Shown here piece by piece: positions 16,919 to 26,092 of a stretch of DNA of 64,000 bases. The stretch is from Nostoc sp. 'Peltigera membranacea cyanobiont' 210A (GTDB lineage Bacteria > Cyanobacteriota > Cyanobacteriia > Cyanobacteriales > Nostocaceae): NCBI RefSeq assembly GCF_002246015.1, contig NZ_NOLJ01000010.1:127053-191052 (forward strand). The letters are read 5' to 3'. The notes under the pieces were generated by a model. The model was given only the letters and a program-made list of their open reading frames with translations. It ran no database searches and was not told where the DNA came from. Made by a program: the position numbers and the translations under genes. Positions within the stretch are counted from its first letter, which is position 1, and every line of letters begins with the position of its first letter.

Positions 16919-17935
16919 ATGGCAGAAAATCAATTAAGCCTAACATCAGAAAACTCTGATAAAACTTCAAAAATCCTGCCGATAATCATAGTAATAATTG
17001 CATTATTAGCTTTATCTTCAACAGCAATATTTATTAAAATTGCTGTTAGAGAAATGAGCGCTATTACTATATTATTTAATCGGTTATGGATAGCGACTAT
17101 TATCTTTGGATTATGGAGTGGAATTAACCAAGTACAGACTCAAATTAAAGATGATGAACCTGTATTACCACAGCAGCGTTATCCAATCAAAGAGATAGCA
17201 CTTTTAATAGCAGTGGGTTTAGTTCATGTATTAGGTCGATTATCTTGGACTTGGTCGCTAACTCAGACTGGTGCAGCTAATGCTAATGCGTTAGGTAGCC
17301 TCAATCCGCTATTTACTACTTTAGGAGGATGGCTATTTTTTAATCAAATTTTTGGGCGCAAATTTATCATCGGTTTGATCTTAGCCATAATCGGTGCGAT
17401 CGCTGTTGTCTTTGAAGATTTGTTACGTTCTAATCATAATTTTACAGGTGATGCTGTTGCCCTCATATCATCGATATTTTATGCAGCAAACTTTTTACTT
17501 ATTGAGCAGATCGGCAATAAGTTTTCAATTATCACCATCCTCGTGTGGCGCTGTGCGATCGCAACTTCATTGATGATACCAGTAGTGCTAATCTTGGAAA
17601 AACAAGTTTTCCCAGTTACCTTGTCGGGGTGGTTAGTAGTATTTGCGCTAGCTGCTATTTGCGAAGCCTTGGGTCATGGGCTAATTGTATACAGTCTCAA
17701 AAGTTTTTCATCAGGATTTATCTCTTTACTCTTACTACTCAATCCCGTGATTGTTGCGATTCTTGCTTGGATACTTTTCTCGGAAAACTTGAGTATTTTT
17801 AACTTGTTAGGGTTGGCTCTAATTTTAGGGGGTATATATCTCGCAATTTCTAATAAAGAATCTGTGCAATCTAAAATTAATCCCCAGAGCCAATCTCCAC
17901 CAGAAATAGATTCATCCGCCAGTTCCCCAAAATAA
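16919..17935 (+). CDS. EamA-family (drug/metabolite transporter superfamily) permease
   Basis: 338 aa, an integral membrane protein with about ten hydrophobic helices arranged as two repeats of five, typical of EamA/DMT transporters. The second EamA repeat begins near residue 180 (GDAVALISSIFYAANFLLIE). Signature features are TGAANANALGSLNPLFTTLG in the first half and LLNPVIVAILAWILFSE in the second. The C-terminal 30 residues are polar and Ser/Pro-rich. It begins 44 bases after alkA on the same strand and could be co-transcribed, but no functional link is evident. Substrate unknown. Confidence 0.85.
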   Translation: MAENQLSLTSENSDKTSKILPIIIVIIALLALSSTAIFIKIAVREMSAITILFNRLWIATIIFGLWSGINQVQTQIKDDEPVLPQQRYPIKEIALLIAVGLVHVLGRLSWTWSLTQTGAANANALGSLNPLFTTLGGWLFFNQIFGRKFIIGLILAIIGAIAVVFEDLLRSNHNFTGDAVALISSIFYAANFLLIEQIGNKFSIITILVWRCAIATSLMIPVVLILEKQVFPVTLSGWLVVFALAAICEALGHGLIVYSLKSFSSGFISLLLLLNPVIVAILAWILFSENLSIFNLLGLALILGGIYLAISNKESVQSKINPQSQSPPEIDSSASSPK

Positions 17936-18038
17936 TATCAATTTGAAAAAATAATGCAACAAATAGACCATATTGTAGAGACGCGATTCATCGCGTCTTT
18001 ACCCAAGGACGTGTTGCAATCATTAATTGAATTGGTAT
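17935..18038 (+). repeat. MITE-like palindromic repeat, copy 1
   Basis: The terminal AATTTGAAAAAATAATGCAA and the inverted TTGCAAT...AATTGGTAT end enclose a hairpin GAGACGCGATTCATCGCGTC. An inverted copy of most of it lies at 19662-19745, on the other side of dapF-hfq. Confidence 0.75.
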
Positions 18039-18072
18039 AAGAAACGGGTTCGACTTGATGGCACAGTAGTTT

Positions 18073-18155
18073 TGTAGGTTGGGTGCAGCGATAGCGTAAC
18101 CCAACATAAAATTTGGTGGTAATGTTGGGTTGCGTTTCACTCCACCCAACCTACA
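18073..18155. repeat. 83-bp MITE with TGTAGGTTGGGT inverted ends
   Basis: Perfect 12-bp terminal inverted repeats TGTAGGTTGGGT (18073-18084) and ACCCAACCTACA (18144-18155). Internal sequence includes two further GTTGGGTT/AACCCAAC arms. The same ends bound a longer copy at 30587-30842. Confidence 0.85.
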
Positions 18156-18293
18156 TAAATATATCTTTTAAAAAACTCTAGGTTTCAACATAGATGAGGT
18201 TTAGCTATAAGAAACGATGGCACAGCCTTCCACAGACATCGCTGTAAGGCTTCTATGGCACTACTACTTGAGTAATGCCAATAGTTAAGTCGG

Positions 18294-19133
18294 TTACAGT
18301 TTACCAGTGAATACCTTTTGGGCCGGGCCTGTCATATAAACTCGTTGGTCGATTTCTGACCATTCAATTTGCAAGGGGCCACCAGGTAATTCTACAGTCG
18401 CGGCGCGATCGCATTTCCCGGTTAGCACACCAGCTACTAAAGAAGCACAAGCACCAGTCCCGCAAGCTAATGTAATCCCAGCGCCCCGTTCCCACACCCG
18501 CATTTTCAAATAGTCACGGCGTACCACTTGAATAAATTCGGTATTTATGCGTTGCGGAAAAACTGGGTGATGCTCGAATTTGGGGCCGATGGTTTCTAGC
18601 TCAATTGCTGCGACATCTTCCACAAAGGTAATGCAGTGGGGATTTCCCATATTTACACAGGTGACATCCCAAGTTTTCCCCGCCACCTCTAACGGCTGAT
18701 TAATTACTTTTTCTTGGGCGGGTGCAAGATTAGTCGGAATTTCGCTAGCGAGTAACCTGGGTAAACCCATGTCTACTTTAACTTGACCATTAGATAAGAG
18801 TTGGGGAGTCATTACACCACCCAAAGTATGAATGCGATATGAGTCTTGATTTCGGGATTCGCCTTCTAAGTCTGCCAAAAAGCCAGCTAAACAGCGAATG
18901 CCATTGCCACACATTTCCGGTTCAGAACCATCAGAATTAAAAATCCGCATGGTGTAGTCAGTGCCGTTTTCTCCCGGCAGGGCAAAAATTACACCATCAG
19001 CACCGATACCAAAATGGCGATCGCACAACTCGATCGCTTGCTCTGGAGTCACTATAGGCAAAGATGACGAGCGATTGTCAATCAAAATAAAGTCGTTGCC
19101 TAGACCATGATACTTAGTAAATTCGATTGCCAT
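18294..19133 (-). CDS. dapF: Diaminopimelate epimerase
   Basis: 279 aa, normal length. The two catalytic cysteines are Cys75 in MCGNGIRC and Cys224 in ACGTGACAS, with the usual N-terminal FTKYHGLGNDF. It converts LL- to meso-diaminopimelate in the cytoplasm, for lysine and peptidoglycan synthesis. Divergent from hfq with only about 70 bases between starts; this adjacency is, to my knowledge, conserved in cyanobacteria. It is flanked by two inverted copies of a MITE-like repeat. Confidence 0.95.
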   Translation of the reverse strand: MAIEFTKYHGLGNDFILIDNRSSSLPIVTPEQAIELCDRHFGIGADGVIFALPGENGTDYTMRIFNSDGSEPEMCGNGIRCLAGFLADLEGESRNQDSYRIHTLGGVMTPQLLSNGQVKVDMGLPRLLASEIPTNLAPAQEKVINQPLEVAGKTWDVTCVNMGNPHCITFVEDVAAIELETIGPKFEHHPVFPQRINTEFIQVVRRDYLKMRVWERGAGITLACGTGACASLVAGVLTGKCDRAATVELPGGPLQIEWSEIDQRVYMTGPAQKVFTGKL

Positions 19134-19202
19134 TTCTTCAAGGATGAATTATCAAGGATTAGTTACTCTTTATTTTGCCTTGTAGGTTCATCTTTACTAA
19201 AA

Positions 19203-19421
19203 ATGCTTACCGAATTTGACACCACTTTACCCAGTATTAGACAAGTCCAAAACCTGATTAAACAAACAACGCCAGTTGAGTTAAAGCTGCTGACTGGCGA
19301 TGTCCTCACAGGAAGGGTTTTATGGCAAGACCCACAGTGTATCTCTCTTGCTGATGAAAACAGTCAGCAAATCACCATTTGGAAACAAGCGATCGCATAC
19401 ATCAAGCCGCAAGTGAGTTAG
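19203..19421 (+). CDS. hfq: Hfq (cyanobacterial Sm-like protein)
   Basis: 72 aa, the length of cyanobacterial Hfq. The sequence has the Sm1-like TPVELKLLTGDVLTGRVLW segment and a degenerate Sm2, QQITIWKQAIAYIKP. The open frame extends back to 19107, but the ATG at 19203 (MLTEFDTT) fits the family. In cyanobacteria Hfq is known to affect motility and type IV pilus function, with weak or no classical RNA-chaperone surface. It is divergent from dapF. Confidence 0.9.
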   Translation: MLTEFDTTLPSIRQVQNLIKQTTPVELKLLTGDVLTGRVLWQDPQCISLADENSQQITIWKQAIAYIKPQVS

Positions 19422-19790
19422 GAGTGAGGCAGAAACATCACAACCCAATACTTTTCGGATAAACCTAACAATCTCTCTTTTGGTCTGGGGGAAAGGTTAT
19501 ACCAATTCAAAATTCAAAATTCAAAATTAAGAAAGCCAGACAGAACAGAGGTTTGGGAGTATGTATCTGTCGCATTCTTTTTTCAAATTGGTATTACTGG
19601 GTTTGGGGTAAAGGTAAATTCAAACCCTTTCCCTTTCCCCTTTTCCCCTTAACCGACAAGTATTGCAATACATCCTTGGCTAAAGACGCGATTCATCGCG
19701 TCTCTACAGATGGACTATTTATCGCATTATTTTTAAAATTGGTATCAATTTGGGGATATACCAGATGAAGCCTTATTCTTTCTCATAGGC
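19422..19790. other. Intergenic, repeat-rich
   Basis: No credible gene. It contains a short tandem repeat, AATTCAAA repeated three times at about 19503-19526, a T/C-rich tract, and the MITE-like element at 19662-19745. A 71-codon open frame here is made of repeat sequence. Confidence 0.6.
19662..19745 (-). repeat. MITE-like palindromic repeat, copy 2 (inverted)
   Basis: Closely matches the reverse complement of 17935-18020, including the GACGCGATTCATCGCGTC hairpin and the terminal GCATTATTTTTAAAATTGG. Its orientation is opposite to copy 1. Confidence 0.75.
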
Positions 19791-21575
19791 TTAGAATTTT
19801 GCAGCACAAACCCACCGATTGCGTCCTTGTTCCTTAGCTTTATACAAAGCTTTGTCGGCTGCGTTAATCAATTCTTGAGGTGAACTTTTGTCTGTTGACC
19901 TTTGAGTTGCAACACCTAAACTGACTGTCACAAAATGTTGAAAATTATCTTTCTTTGTATGGGCAATCTTTAATTCTTGAATAGATTTTTGAATCAGCTT
20001 AGTTACTTTAATCGCACCTGATTCGTTCGTATTTGGCAAAATTACAACAAATTCTTCACCACCATAACGAGCTAGTAGATCGGTAGGACGCTTTAATACA
20101 GATTGTGCTGCATGAGCAACTTGTATTAAGCATTCATCCCCAGCTAAATGTCCATAAGAATCGTTATAATCCTTGAAATAGTCAATATCAAATATAATTA
20201 AAGATAAAGAATTTTCGCTTAGTTTTAGTCGATCCCATTCCTGCTCTAAAAACTGATCGAAACAATGACGGTTGGCGATTTGAGTTAGAGCATCTAGCTT
20301 ACTAAGTTTTTCTAGCTGAGAATTTGCTAGTTCTAAAGCATTGTTTGCTTGAGCAAGTTGATTAGCTTGAGAGCGGAATTGCTCTAATAATTCAGAATGT
20401 TCTAAAGCGACATTAAACTGAGCAGCTAACTGGTGGATAAATTGAATTTCCGACTTTTTCCACTCGCGCGAACAATGGCACTGATGAACACATAGTAATC
20501 CCCATAAAGTTTTTCCTTTCATTAGAGGTGCAACAATTTGTGCCTTGATTTGAAATTGCTCTAACAGTTGAATGTGGCAATCTTTTAGACCAGCTTGATA
20601 AATATCTGATAATACCTGTATACGCCCTTGGTGATAAGCAAGTGCATATTTTCTACCAAAACAATCATCTTTCACTTTGATTGCGATCGCAGAATCGTAG
20701 TCAGGTAATACATTCTCAGAGACAAATTCCCCAGACGTATAGTTCGATTCCGGGTCAAATCGAAAGATACTGACGCGATCGCTACGGAGAGCCTTACGAA
20801 TTTCGCGTACAGTAGTCTTAAACAAGGTGTCTATATTCAGAGATTCACGAATTTCAGCAACTAAATTAAACAGAATCTCCTGCTGCTGATTCGCTTTATA
20901 GAGTTCTGCTGCTTTTTGTTCTGCTTGAGCTAAAAATTCTGCTTGTTTTACTGCAAATCCTAACTGTGTTGCAATCTGAGACAGAAACTGAATTTCTAAT
21001 TGTTTCCATTCATGTGGCTGTGAATGCTGATAAGCTGCAAGCACTCCCCACAGTTTTTTTCCCACAAAAATTGATGCAGTTGCATAAGCTCGAATATGGA
21101 ACTGTTCTAAAATTTCTAAATGGCATTGAGATAAGCCTGCTGCGTAAATATCTGAAACAACTAAAGCTTCATTATTACGATACCGTCCACCTTGATTTTC
21201 TTGTAGATAAGAGTCATTCCAAACTGTATTTTTTCCTAATGTATCTACATCATCCCATCCAGTCTCTGCAAACTCAAAGTCGCTAACAAATTCTCCACCC
21301 CAGTTTTCATAGAAACGATAAACGGCAATTCTCTCAACGCGGAGTAACTTGCAAGTTTCTTTAGTGGCTGTACGAAAAATTGTTTCTAATTCAAGAGAAG
21401 CTCGAATTTTGCTAATAACTCGGTAAAGCGCCCTTTCTTGCTCTTCTAGCTGCTGAATTTGAATTTGTTTATCATGGAGTTTAGTTTCTAAATTACTAAC
21501 ACTAGGCTGTCCTAAAAGCTTACAGAGTAGATTAGCAGATACTCTGGTAATAATACGTAAACTTGTGTACAACAT
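19791..21575 (-). CDS. GAF-GAF-GGDEF diguanylate cyclase
   Basis: 594 aa. A short N-terminal coiled segment is followed by two GAF domains (about 45-190 and 225-395). A helical linker joins them to a GGDEF domain (about 425-590) with the active-site RYGGEEFVVILPN. An RxxD (RPTD) five residues before GGEEF matches the product-inhibition I-site. It should make cyclic di-GMP from GTP under control of ligand or chromophore bound by the GAF domains. I did not identify a definite bilin-binding Cys. Monocistronic, with about 700 non-coding bases upstream. Confidence 0.9.
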   Translation of the reverse strand: MLYTSLRIITRVSANLLCKLLGQPSVSNLETKLHDKQIQIQQLEEQERALYRVISKIRASLELETIFRTATKETCKLLRVERIAVYRFYENWGGEFVSDFEFAETGWDDVDTLGKNTVWNDSYLQENQGGRYRNNEALVVSDIYAAGLSQCHLEILEQFHIRAYATASIFVGKKLWGVLAAYQHSQPHEWKQLEIQFLSQIATQLGFAVKQAEFLAQAEQKAAELYKANQQQEILFNLVAEIRESLNIDTLFKTTVREIRKALRSDRVSIFRFDPESNYTSGEFVSENVLPDYDSAIAIKVKDDCFGRKYALAYHQGRIQVLSDIYQAGLKDCHIQLLEQFQIKAQIVAPLMKGKTLWGLLCVHQCHCSREWKKSEIQFIHQLAAQFNVALEHSELLEQFRSQANQLAQANNALELANSQLEKLSKLDALTQIANRHCFDQFLEQEWDRLKLSENSLSLIIFDIDYFKDYNDSYGHLAGDECLIQVAHAAQSVLKRPTDLLARYGGEEFVVILPNTNESGAIKVTKLIQKSIQELKIAHTKKDNFQHFVTVSLGVATQRSTDKSSPQELINAADKALYKAKEQGRNRWVCAAKF

Positions 21576-22281
21576 TATAAGTATAGTTTCAGTAATATTT
21601 TAAAGATGAAAAGAGACAGCTACAACGATGTAAAAACGTAGTTTTTCTTAGTTTATAACCATTATCGCGTAAGAAAGTTTCATGGTTACTTCTCTTCATC
21701 TGACTTTTACCATTAAGTCTTAAAAAGCTTGCTCAGAAATAATTTTGGATAAAGTACTGTAAATACAGTACAGTAATTATCATTATCGCCAAAGTATCTG
21801 ATAACTGAAAATATGAGATGAAAAAGTATTGTAAAAACAGAATAAATTTGTAAAAAATAAAGCTCAATTCTTAGATAAATTCAGTTATCAAACAAGGTAA
21901 TCAAATTCAGTAGACCGAAAACTTCTGCGATTGATAAAGATCAAGCAGATGACCCCATTAAATAGTTTTATGCAAAAGAGAATCAAAATTTAGAGTAGTC
22001 AAAGGTCAAAGGCAAAAGATCGCCAGTCCTCAAGCTTGATTTATCGCCTTATCCTGCAACCACTTTTCAAACATCCTCTTAAGCTCTTACGGATGGACTG
22101 TTACCGAAACTGAGCTGCAAATTACTCAGGATCTGGGTATTATCAAAAGCGATATTATCCTAGAAGAATATGAGAAAGCACCCCAAATACCAAGTCACTA
22201 CCATCCCAAAGATGCGATGGCGTACCCGCCCGCCGTAGGCGATCGCTATATTCAGCCACTTAGCTTGCGGAGTATTAAAGT
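21576..22281. other. Intergenic; possible gene debris at its end
   Basis: AT-rich sequence without a gene. From about 22083 an open frame reads YGWTVTETELQITQDLGIIK and continues about 25 residues, running into repeat-like DNA (CCCGCCCGCCGTAGGCGATCGC near 22230). It looks like a protein fragment, but I cannot name it. Confidence 0.4.
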
Positions 22282-24621
22282 TCAATCAGTCACACTATCG
22301 GCAGGTAGAAAGTCTTTGAGCGCTTCTGCTTCACCAGCTTTCAGCACTGGGATCGAAAGGGGTACTGAACTAGCGATCGCAAATAACCCTTCTAGTTGAC
22401 TCAAACCTGTCAAGCCACCACATAACAATACTTGGTCGCCAACTCGCAAATCCATGCCGCCATCAGGATAACGGATAAATTTACCATCTCGCCGGATTGC
22501 CTGTACCTGTACTCCAAATTGCTTGGCGATATCTAAATCTGCAAGGGTTTTACCTAGTGTTGGCGCGTCTGCATTGACTGTAACCCACTGACAAGCACTA
22601 TTTTCTCCGGGAACAGCCGCTTGTCCCTTAGCGAATTCTGCCAAAGCTGCCAGTTCTTCATCAGCTCCCACTACCAGCAAGCGATCGCCTTCTGCCAATT
22701 TGGTTTGATTATTGGGATAATCGATTTCATCGCCGTTAGCGCGGCGAATTGCCATCAAACTCGCTCCAGTTAAATAGCGCATATCCGCTTCTTCTATGCT
22801 CATGCCAATTAAGGGCGAATCAGTTGGTAAAGGATACCAACGCTGATTTAAATCGCGGGTGGCTTGGCGCAAATCACGAGCAACTTCACTTGCAGAACGC
22901 TCTGGCCGCAAATCTAAATAATGATCGTTGCGGATTTGCTGCATTTCTCGTTGTACCACAGGTGGCGACAACAAACCTAAGCCAGTTAATAAATAGGTTG
23001 CCATTTCTAAGCTGGCTTCAAACTCTGGTTGTACAACTTCCCTGGCTCCCAATTGATACAGCACTTCAATATTTTTATCCTGAGTAGCACGGACAACCAA
23101 ATCTAATTCTGGGCGCAATTCCAGAGCGCGTTTCAAGCAAAGACGGGTACTTATGGGGTCTGGGAGTGCGATCGCCATTCCTTTGGCATGATTCACCCCA
23201 GCAGTTTCTAAAACGTGTAAACTCACACAATTCCCATAGACATAAGACACCCCAGCCTCGCGCAACTGCTGAATTCTACTTTCTGATTGGTCGATTACCA
23301 CCACAGGTAAGTCGTGTTGCTGCAACAACTTCACCAAATTCTTGCCGACTCGCCCATAGCCACAAACTACCACATGGTCTTTGAAAGGCAAATCTTCCGA
23401 TACATCCCGCGCTTCATCTTCTTCTAAGTACGGTTTCAACCAAGGCATTGATTCGGCAAAGTTAAATAAAAATGGCACTAACCGCAGTACAAAAGGAGTC
23501 AGCATCAGAGTGACTGCGGTAGTTCCCAAAATTAATAAGTATATTTGTCGGGACACCAGCCCCAAAGACTGCCCTTCACTAGCGAGAACAAAGGAAAATT
23601 CCCCAATTTGCGCCAGTCCCAAACCGGCAATTATGGCTGTTTTCAAAGGATAGCGGAACAGTTTCACTAAGGGCGTGATAATCAAAAATTTACCTACGAA
23701 AACTATTGCTACCAACCCCAAAATCAATTCCAGGTTGTTCCACAAAAACACTGGGTCAATTAACATCCCAATGGCGGCAAAAAATAAACTGGCAAAGATA
23801 TCTCGCAGTGGTTCGACATAAGTCAGGGTTTGGTCGGCGTACTCTACCTCAGAAATCATCAAACCCGCAACAAATGCACCCATTTCAATGGACAGTCCCA
23901 AATGCTCTGTCAATAGGGCAATGCCCAAACACAGGGCTACAACTCCTAATAAAAATAGTTCTTTACTTTCAGTACGGGCTAGCAGTTGCAACAAAGGCGG
24001 TATCAGCCAAATCCCCGCAGCTACCGCCCCGGCTGCAAATAAAGCAATCGAACCTAGCGCTGTTAGGACAGCAATGCCAATAGTTTCTGCTGGTTGGTTG
24101 AGGGCTGGTAAGACTGCTAACATCAGTCCTAGTGCCAAGTCCTGTACTACTAAAATTCCCAGCATCACTTGCCCGTGGGGCGTTTCTGTTTCGTTGCGCT
24201 CCATCAAGCATTTAAGGACAACCGCTGTGGAAGACAGCGACAGAATACACCCCAAAAACATTCCTTTAGCAGGTAAGGCTCCCCAGGCTCCGCTTAACCC
24301 GCATACTAAAACCGTGACCAAAATCGTCAAAGCAATCTGGAGTCCACCTCCACCAAGAGCGATCGCTTTTACCTTCTTGAGTTCCGCAAAGGAAAATTCC
24401 ACACCCAAGGCGAATAACAAAAAGGCGACCCCGAATTGTGCCAGAGTCTCTACTTGAATCAGTTCTTTAATCAATCCCAGTCCCGTTGGCCCAATAACTA
24501 TCCCGCCAATGAGATACCCCAGCAGCACGGGTTGTTGCAAAAGTGCCGCTAATAGTCCGCCACAGGCTGCAACGCCTAGAACTAAAACTAAATCAACAAT
24601 TAACCGAAAATCTTCTTGCAC
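22282..24621 (-). CDS. CPA2-family cation:proton antiporter with RCK/TrkA domains
   Basis: 779 aa. The N-terminal ~390 residues carry about 12 membrane helices, beginning LGYLIGGIVIGPTGLG, typical of KefB/CPA2 exchangers. A TrkA-N (RCK-N) Rossmann domain follows at about 415 with the NAD-binding VVCGYGRVGKNLVKLL. Two TrkA-C (RCK-C) domains follow (about 595-665 and 690-765). It likely exchanges K+ or Na+ for protons in the plasma or thylakoid membrane, gated by nucleotide. The double RCK-C is longer than E. coli KefB. Single gene on the minus strand. Confidence 0.9.
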   Translation of the reverse strand: MQEDFRLIVDLVLVLGVAACGGLLAALLQQPVLLGYLIGGIVIGPTGLGLIKELIQVETLAQFGVAFLLFALGVEFSFAELKKVKAIALGGGGLQIALTILVTVLVCGLSGAWGALPAKGMFLGCILSLSSTAVVLKCLMERNETETPHGQVMLGILVVQDLALGLMLAVLPALNQPAETIGIAVLTALGSIALFAAGAVAAGIWLIPPLLQLLARTESKELFLLGVVALCLGIALLTEHLGLSIEMGAFVAGLMISEVEYADQTLTYVEPLRDIFASLFFAAIGMLIDPVFLWNNLELILGLVAIVFVGKFLIITPLVKLFRYPLKTAIIAGLGLAQIGEFSFVLASEGQSLGLVSRQIYLLILGTTAVTLMLTPFVLRLVPFLFNFAESMPWLKPYLEEDEARDVSEDLPFKDHVVVCGYGRVGKNLVKLLQQHDLPVVVIDQSESRIQQLREAGVSYVYGNCVSLHVLETAGVNHAKGMAIALPDPISTRLCLKRALELRPELDLVVRATQDKNIEVLYQLGAREVVQPEFEASLEMATYLLTGLGLLSPPVVQREMQQIRNDHYLDLRPERSASEVARDLRQATRDLNQRWYPLPTDSPLIGMSIEEADMRYLTGASLMAIRRANGDEIDYPNNQTKLAEGDRLLVVGADEELAALAEFAKGQAAVPGENSACQWVTVNADAPTLGKTLADLDIAKQFGVQVQAIRRDGKFIRYPDGGMDLRVGDQVLLCGGLTGLSQLEGLFAIASSVPLSIPVLKAGEAEALKDFLPADSVTD

Positions 24622-24796
24622 CAGTTTTAAAAGAACTATTAAGACCTATTAATTCAGGATACAAAGTTTTACGATCTCAAACAGCTTGTTTAGTGAAGGG
24701 GTGACAAAATTTGCTTATATTGAAGGGGGTGGGCAGTAGGTGAGCAGGAAGGATACATCAAGATTTTTGAAGGTATTTTGATTCACGAGTATCAAA

Positions 24797-25048
24797 GGTG
24801 GATTCATCCAGTTCAAAGACTCGTTAACGGAGATAAAAGGTGGATTCATCCAGTTCAAAGACTCGTTAACGGAGATAAAAGGTGGATTCATCCAGTTCAA
24901 AGACTCGTTAACGGAGATAAAAGGTGGATTCATCCAGTTCAAAGACTCGTCAACGGAGTTCAAAGGTGGATTCATCCAGTTCAAAGACTCGTCAACGGAG
25001 ATAAAAGGTGGATTCATCCAGTTCAAATACTCATGCACGAGTATCAAA
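24797..25048. repeat. Six-copy 42-bp tandem repeat
   Basis: Six head-to-tail 42-base units begin GGTGGATTCATCCAGTTCAA at 24797, 24839, 24881, 24923, 24965 and 25007, nearly identical (GTTAACG/GTCAACG and AGATAAAA/AGTTCAAA variants). ACGAGTATCAAAG sequences flank both sides. Because 42 is a multiple of three, both strands show long open frames; I do not regard either as a gene. There are no unique spacers, so it is not a CRISPR. Confidence 0.9.
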
Positions 25049-25105
25049 GACTTATTGTCGCATTATTTAATGACGCATCTCTTCTGGCTCCATACCCAAT
25101 CCCCA

Positions 25106-26080
25106 TTAAATTTTAGGCGAACTGAGGGCATTCAATAACAGCAGTGACCACGGCATTTTTATATCAGGTATGAGCCATGAGTACTTTCTCAGTAGAGGCA
25201 ATGCAGCAGGTAGTACAAAACGTAGAGAGCGTAGGGATGCAGGTTGATCGCCATTTTCATCTACAAGATTATATTTCTTAGCTAGTTCGGCAACAATCTG
25301 CACGCGTCCTGTATGGCGGATTATATTTGGCTCACTAGCAAGTGCAGCGATCGCTCGTCCAGTAAATAAGGGAGTTTCCCAGTTGTAGCGATCGCTTAAA
25401 AATGAGAAATTATTTTCAGTAACATTGGTTTGATTGATTTCCGAAGCAAAACGCGAAAAAAGCTCAGTACCAACAATACCCGGCCAAATTGAAACAGAAG
25501 TGACGTTATGGGGCTTTAACTCAACAGCCATATTAGCAGCTAGGCGATCGCAAGCTGCTTTGCCAACACCATAAACTGTATTAAAGAGATAAAACATACT
25601 ACCCCATGAGGAAATGGTGCAAATGAGTCCAGAGTTACGTTTAGTCATCATCCGAGCCGCAAAAACACTCGCAATATAGTGGCTCCGAAGGCCAACGTTG
25701 TTGCTAGCATCCCAAAGAGTTGGTTCAGAATCCCAAAAAGGCTGTCCATGAGCGTCTTTTAATGCCTGAACTCCTGAGTAAACATTATTTACCAGTAGGT
25801 CGAGTTGACCATTTTGCTCATCTTGAATGCGATCGAAAAGCAAACGCACCTGCTCATCGTTGCTGTGGTCTACTTGGACGGGAATGCATACACCACCGAC
25901 TTCCTCAATAGCTGATTTCGTTTCACTAAGACTTCCTGAAACCCCATCACTGGAGGAGTTGAGGCTGCGACCGGTGATGTATACAGTTGCACCTGCTTCA
26001 CCAAGGCCAATGGCAATTCCTCTACCAATTCCCCGCGTAGCACCTGTTACTAAAGCCACTTTACCTTCAAGATGTTTCAT
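25106..26080 (-). CDS. Short-chain dehydrogenase/reductase
   Basis: 324 aa. The cofactor-binding TGATRGIGRGIAIGLG is near the N-terminus and the NNVYSG motif in the middle. The catalytic Ser and Tyr-x-x-x-Lys are in TISSWG and YGVGK. It is longer than a classical SDR (~250) because of a C-terminal extension. It resembles the DHRS1-like subgroup, whose substrates are not known. The gene starts 12 bases after the 3' end of the upstream exported-protein gene on the same strand, so the two are probably co-transcribed. Confidence 0.85.
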   Translation of the reverse strand: MKHLEGKVALVTGATRGIGRGIAIGLGEAGATVYITGRSLNSSSDGVSGSLSETKSAIEEVGGVCIPVQVDHSNDEQVRLLFDRIQDEQNGQLDLLVNNVYSGVQALKDAHGQPFWDSEPTLWDASNNVGLRSHYIASVFAARMMTKRNSGLICTISSWGSMFYLFNTVYGVGKAACDRLAANMAVELKPHNVTSVSIWPGIVGTELFSRFASEINQTNVTENNFSFLSDRYNWETPLFTGRAIAALASEPNIIRHTGRVQIVAELAKKYNLVDENGDQPASLRSLRFVLPAALPLLRKYSWLIPDIKMPWSLLLLNALSSPKI

Positions 26081-26092
26081 GAGCGCTCATTT

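Noticed and set aside
19553..19768. 71-codon frame after hfq
   Set aside because: It runs through the tandem repeat and MITE sequence and has no ribosome-binding site.
23888..24457. 189-codon frame antisense to the antiporter
   Set aside because: The antiporter has full-length domain structure on the other strand; the antisense frame has no domain and Ser/Lys/Pro-biased shadow composition.
24797..25048. CRISPR array
   Set aside because: Repeats are contiguous with no unique spacers, and no cas genes are present.
24715..25116. Overlapping long open frames on both strands in the 42-bp repeat
   Set aside because: The frames stay open only because the unit is 42 bases long; the translated units (RWIHPVQRLVNGDK or its complement) have no recognised features and both strands are equally open.
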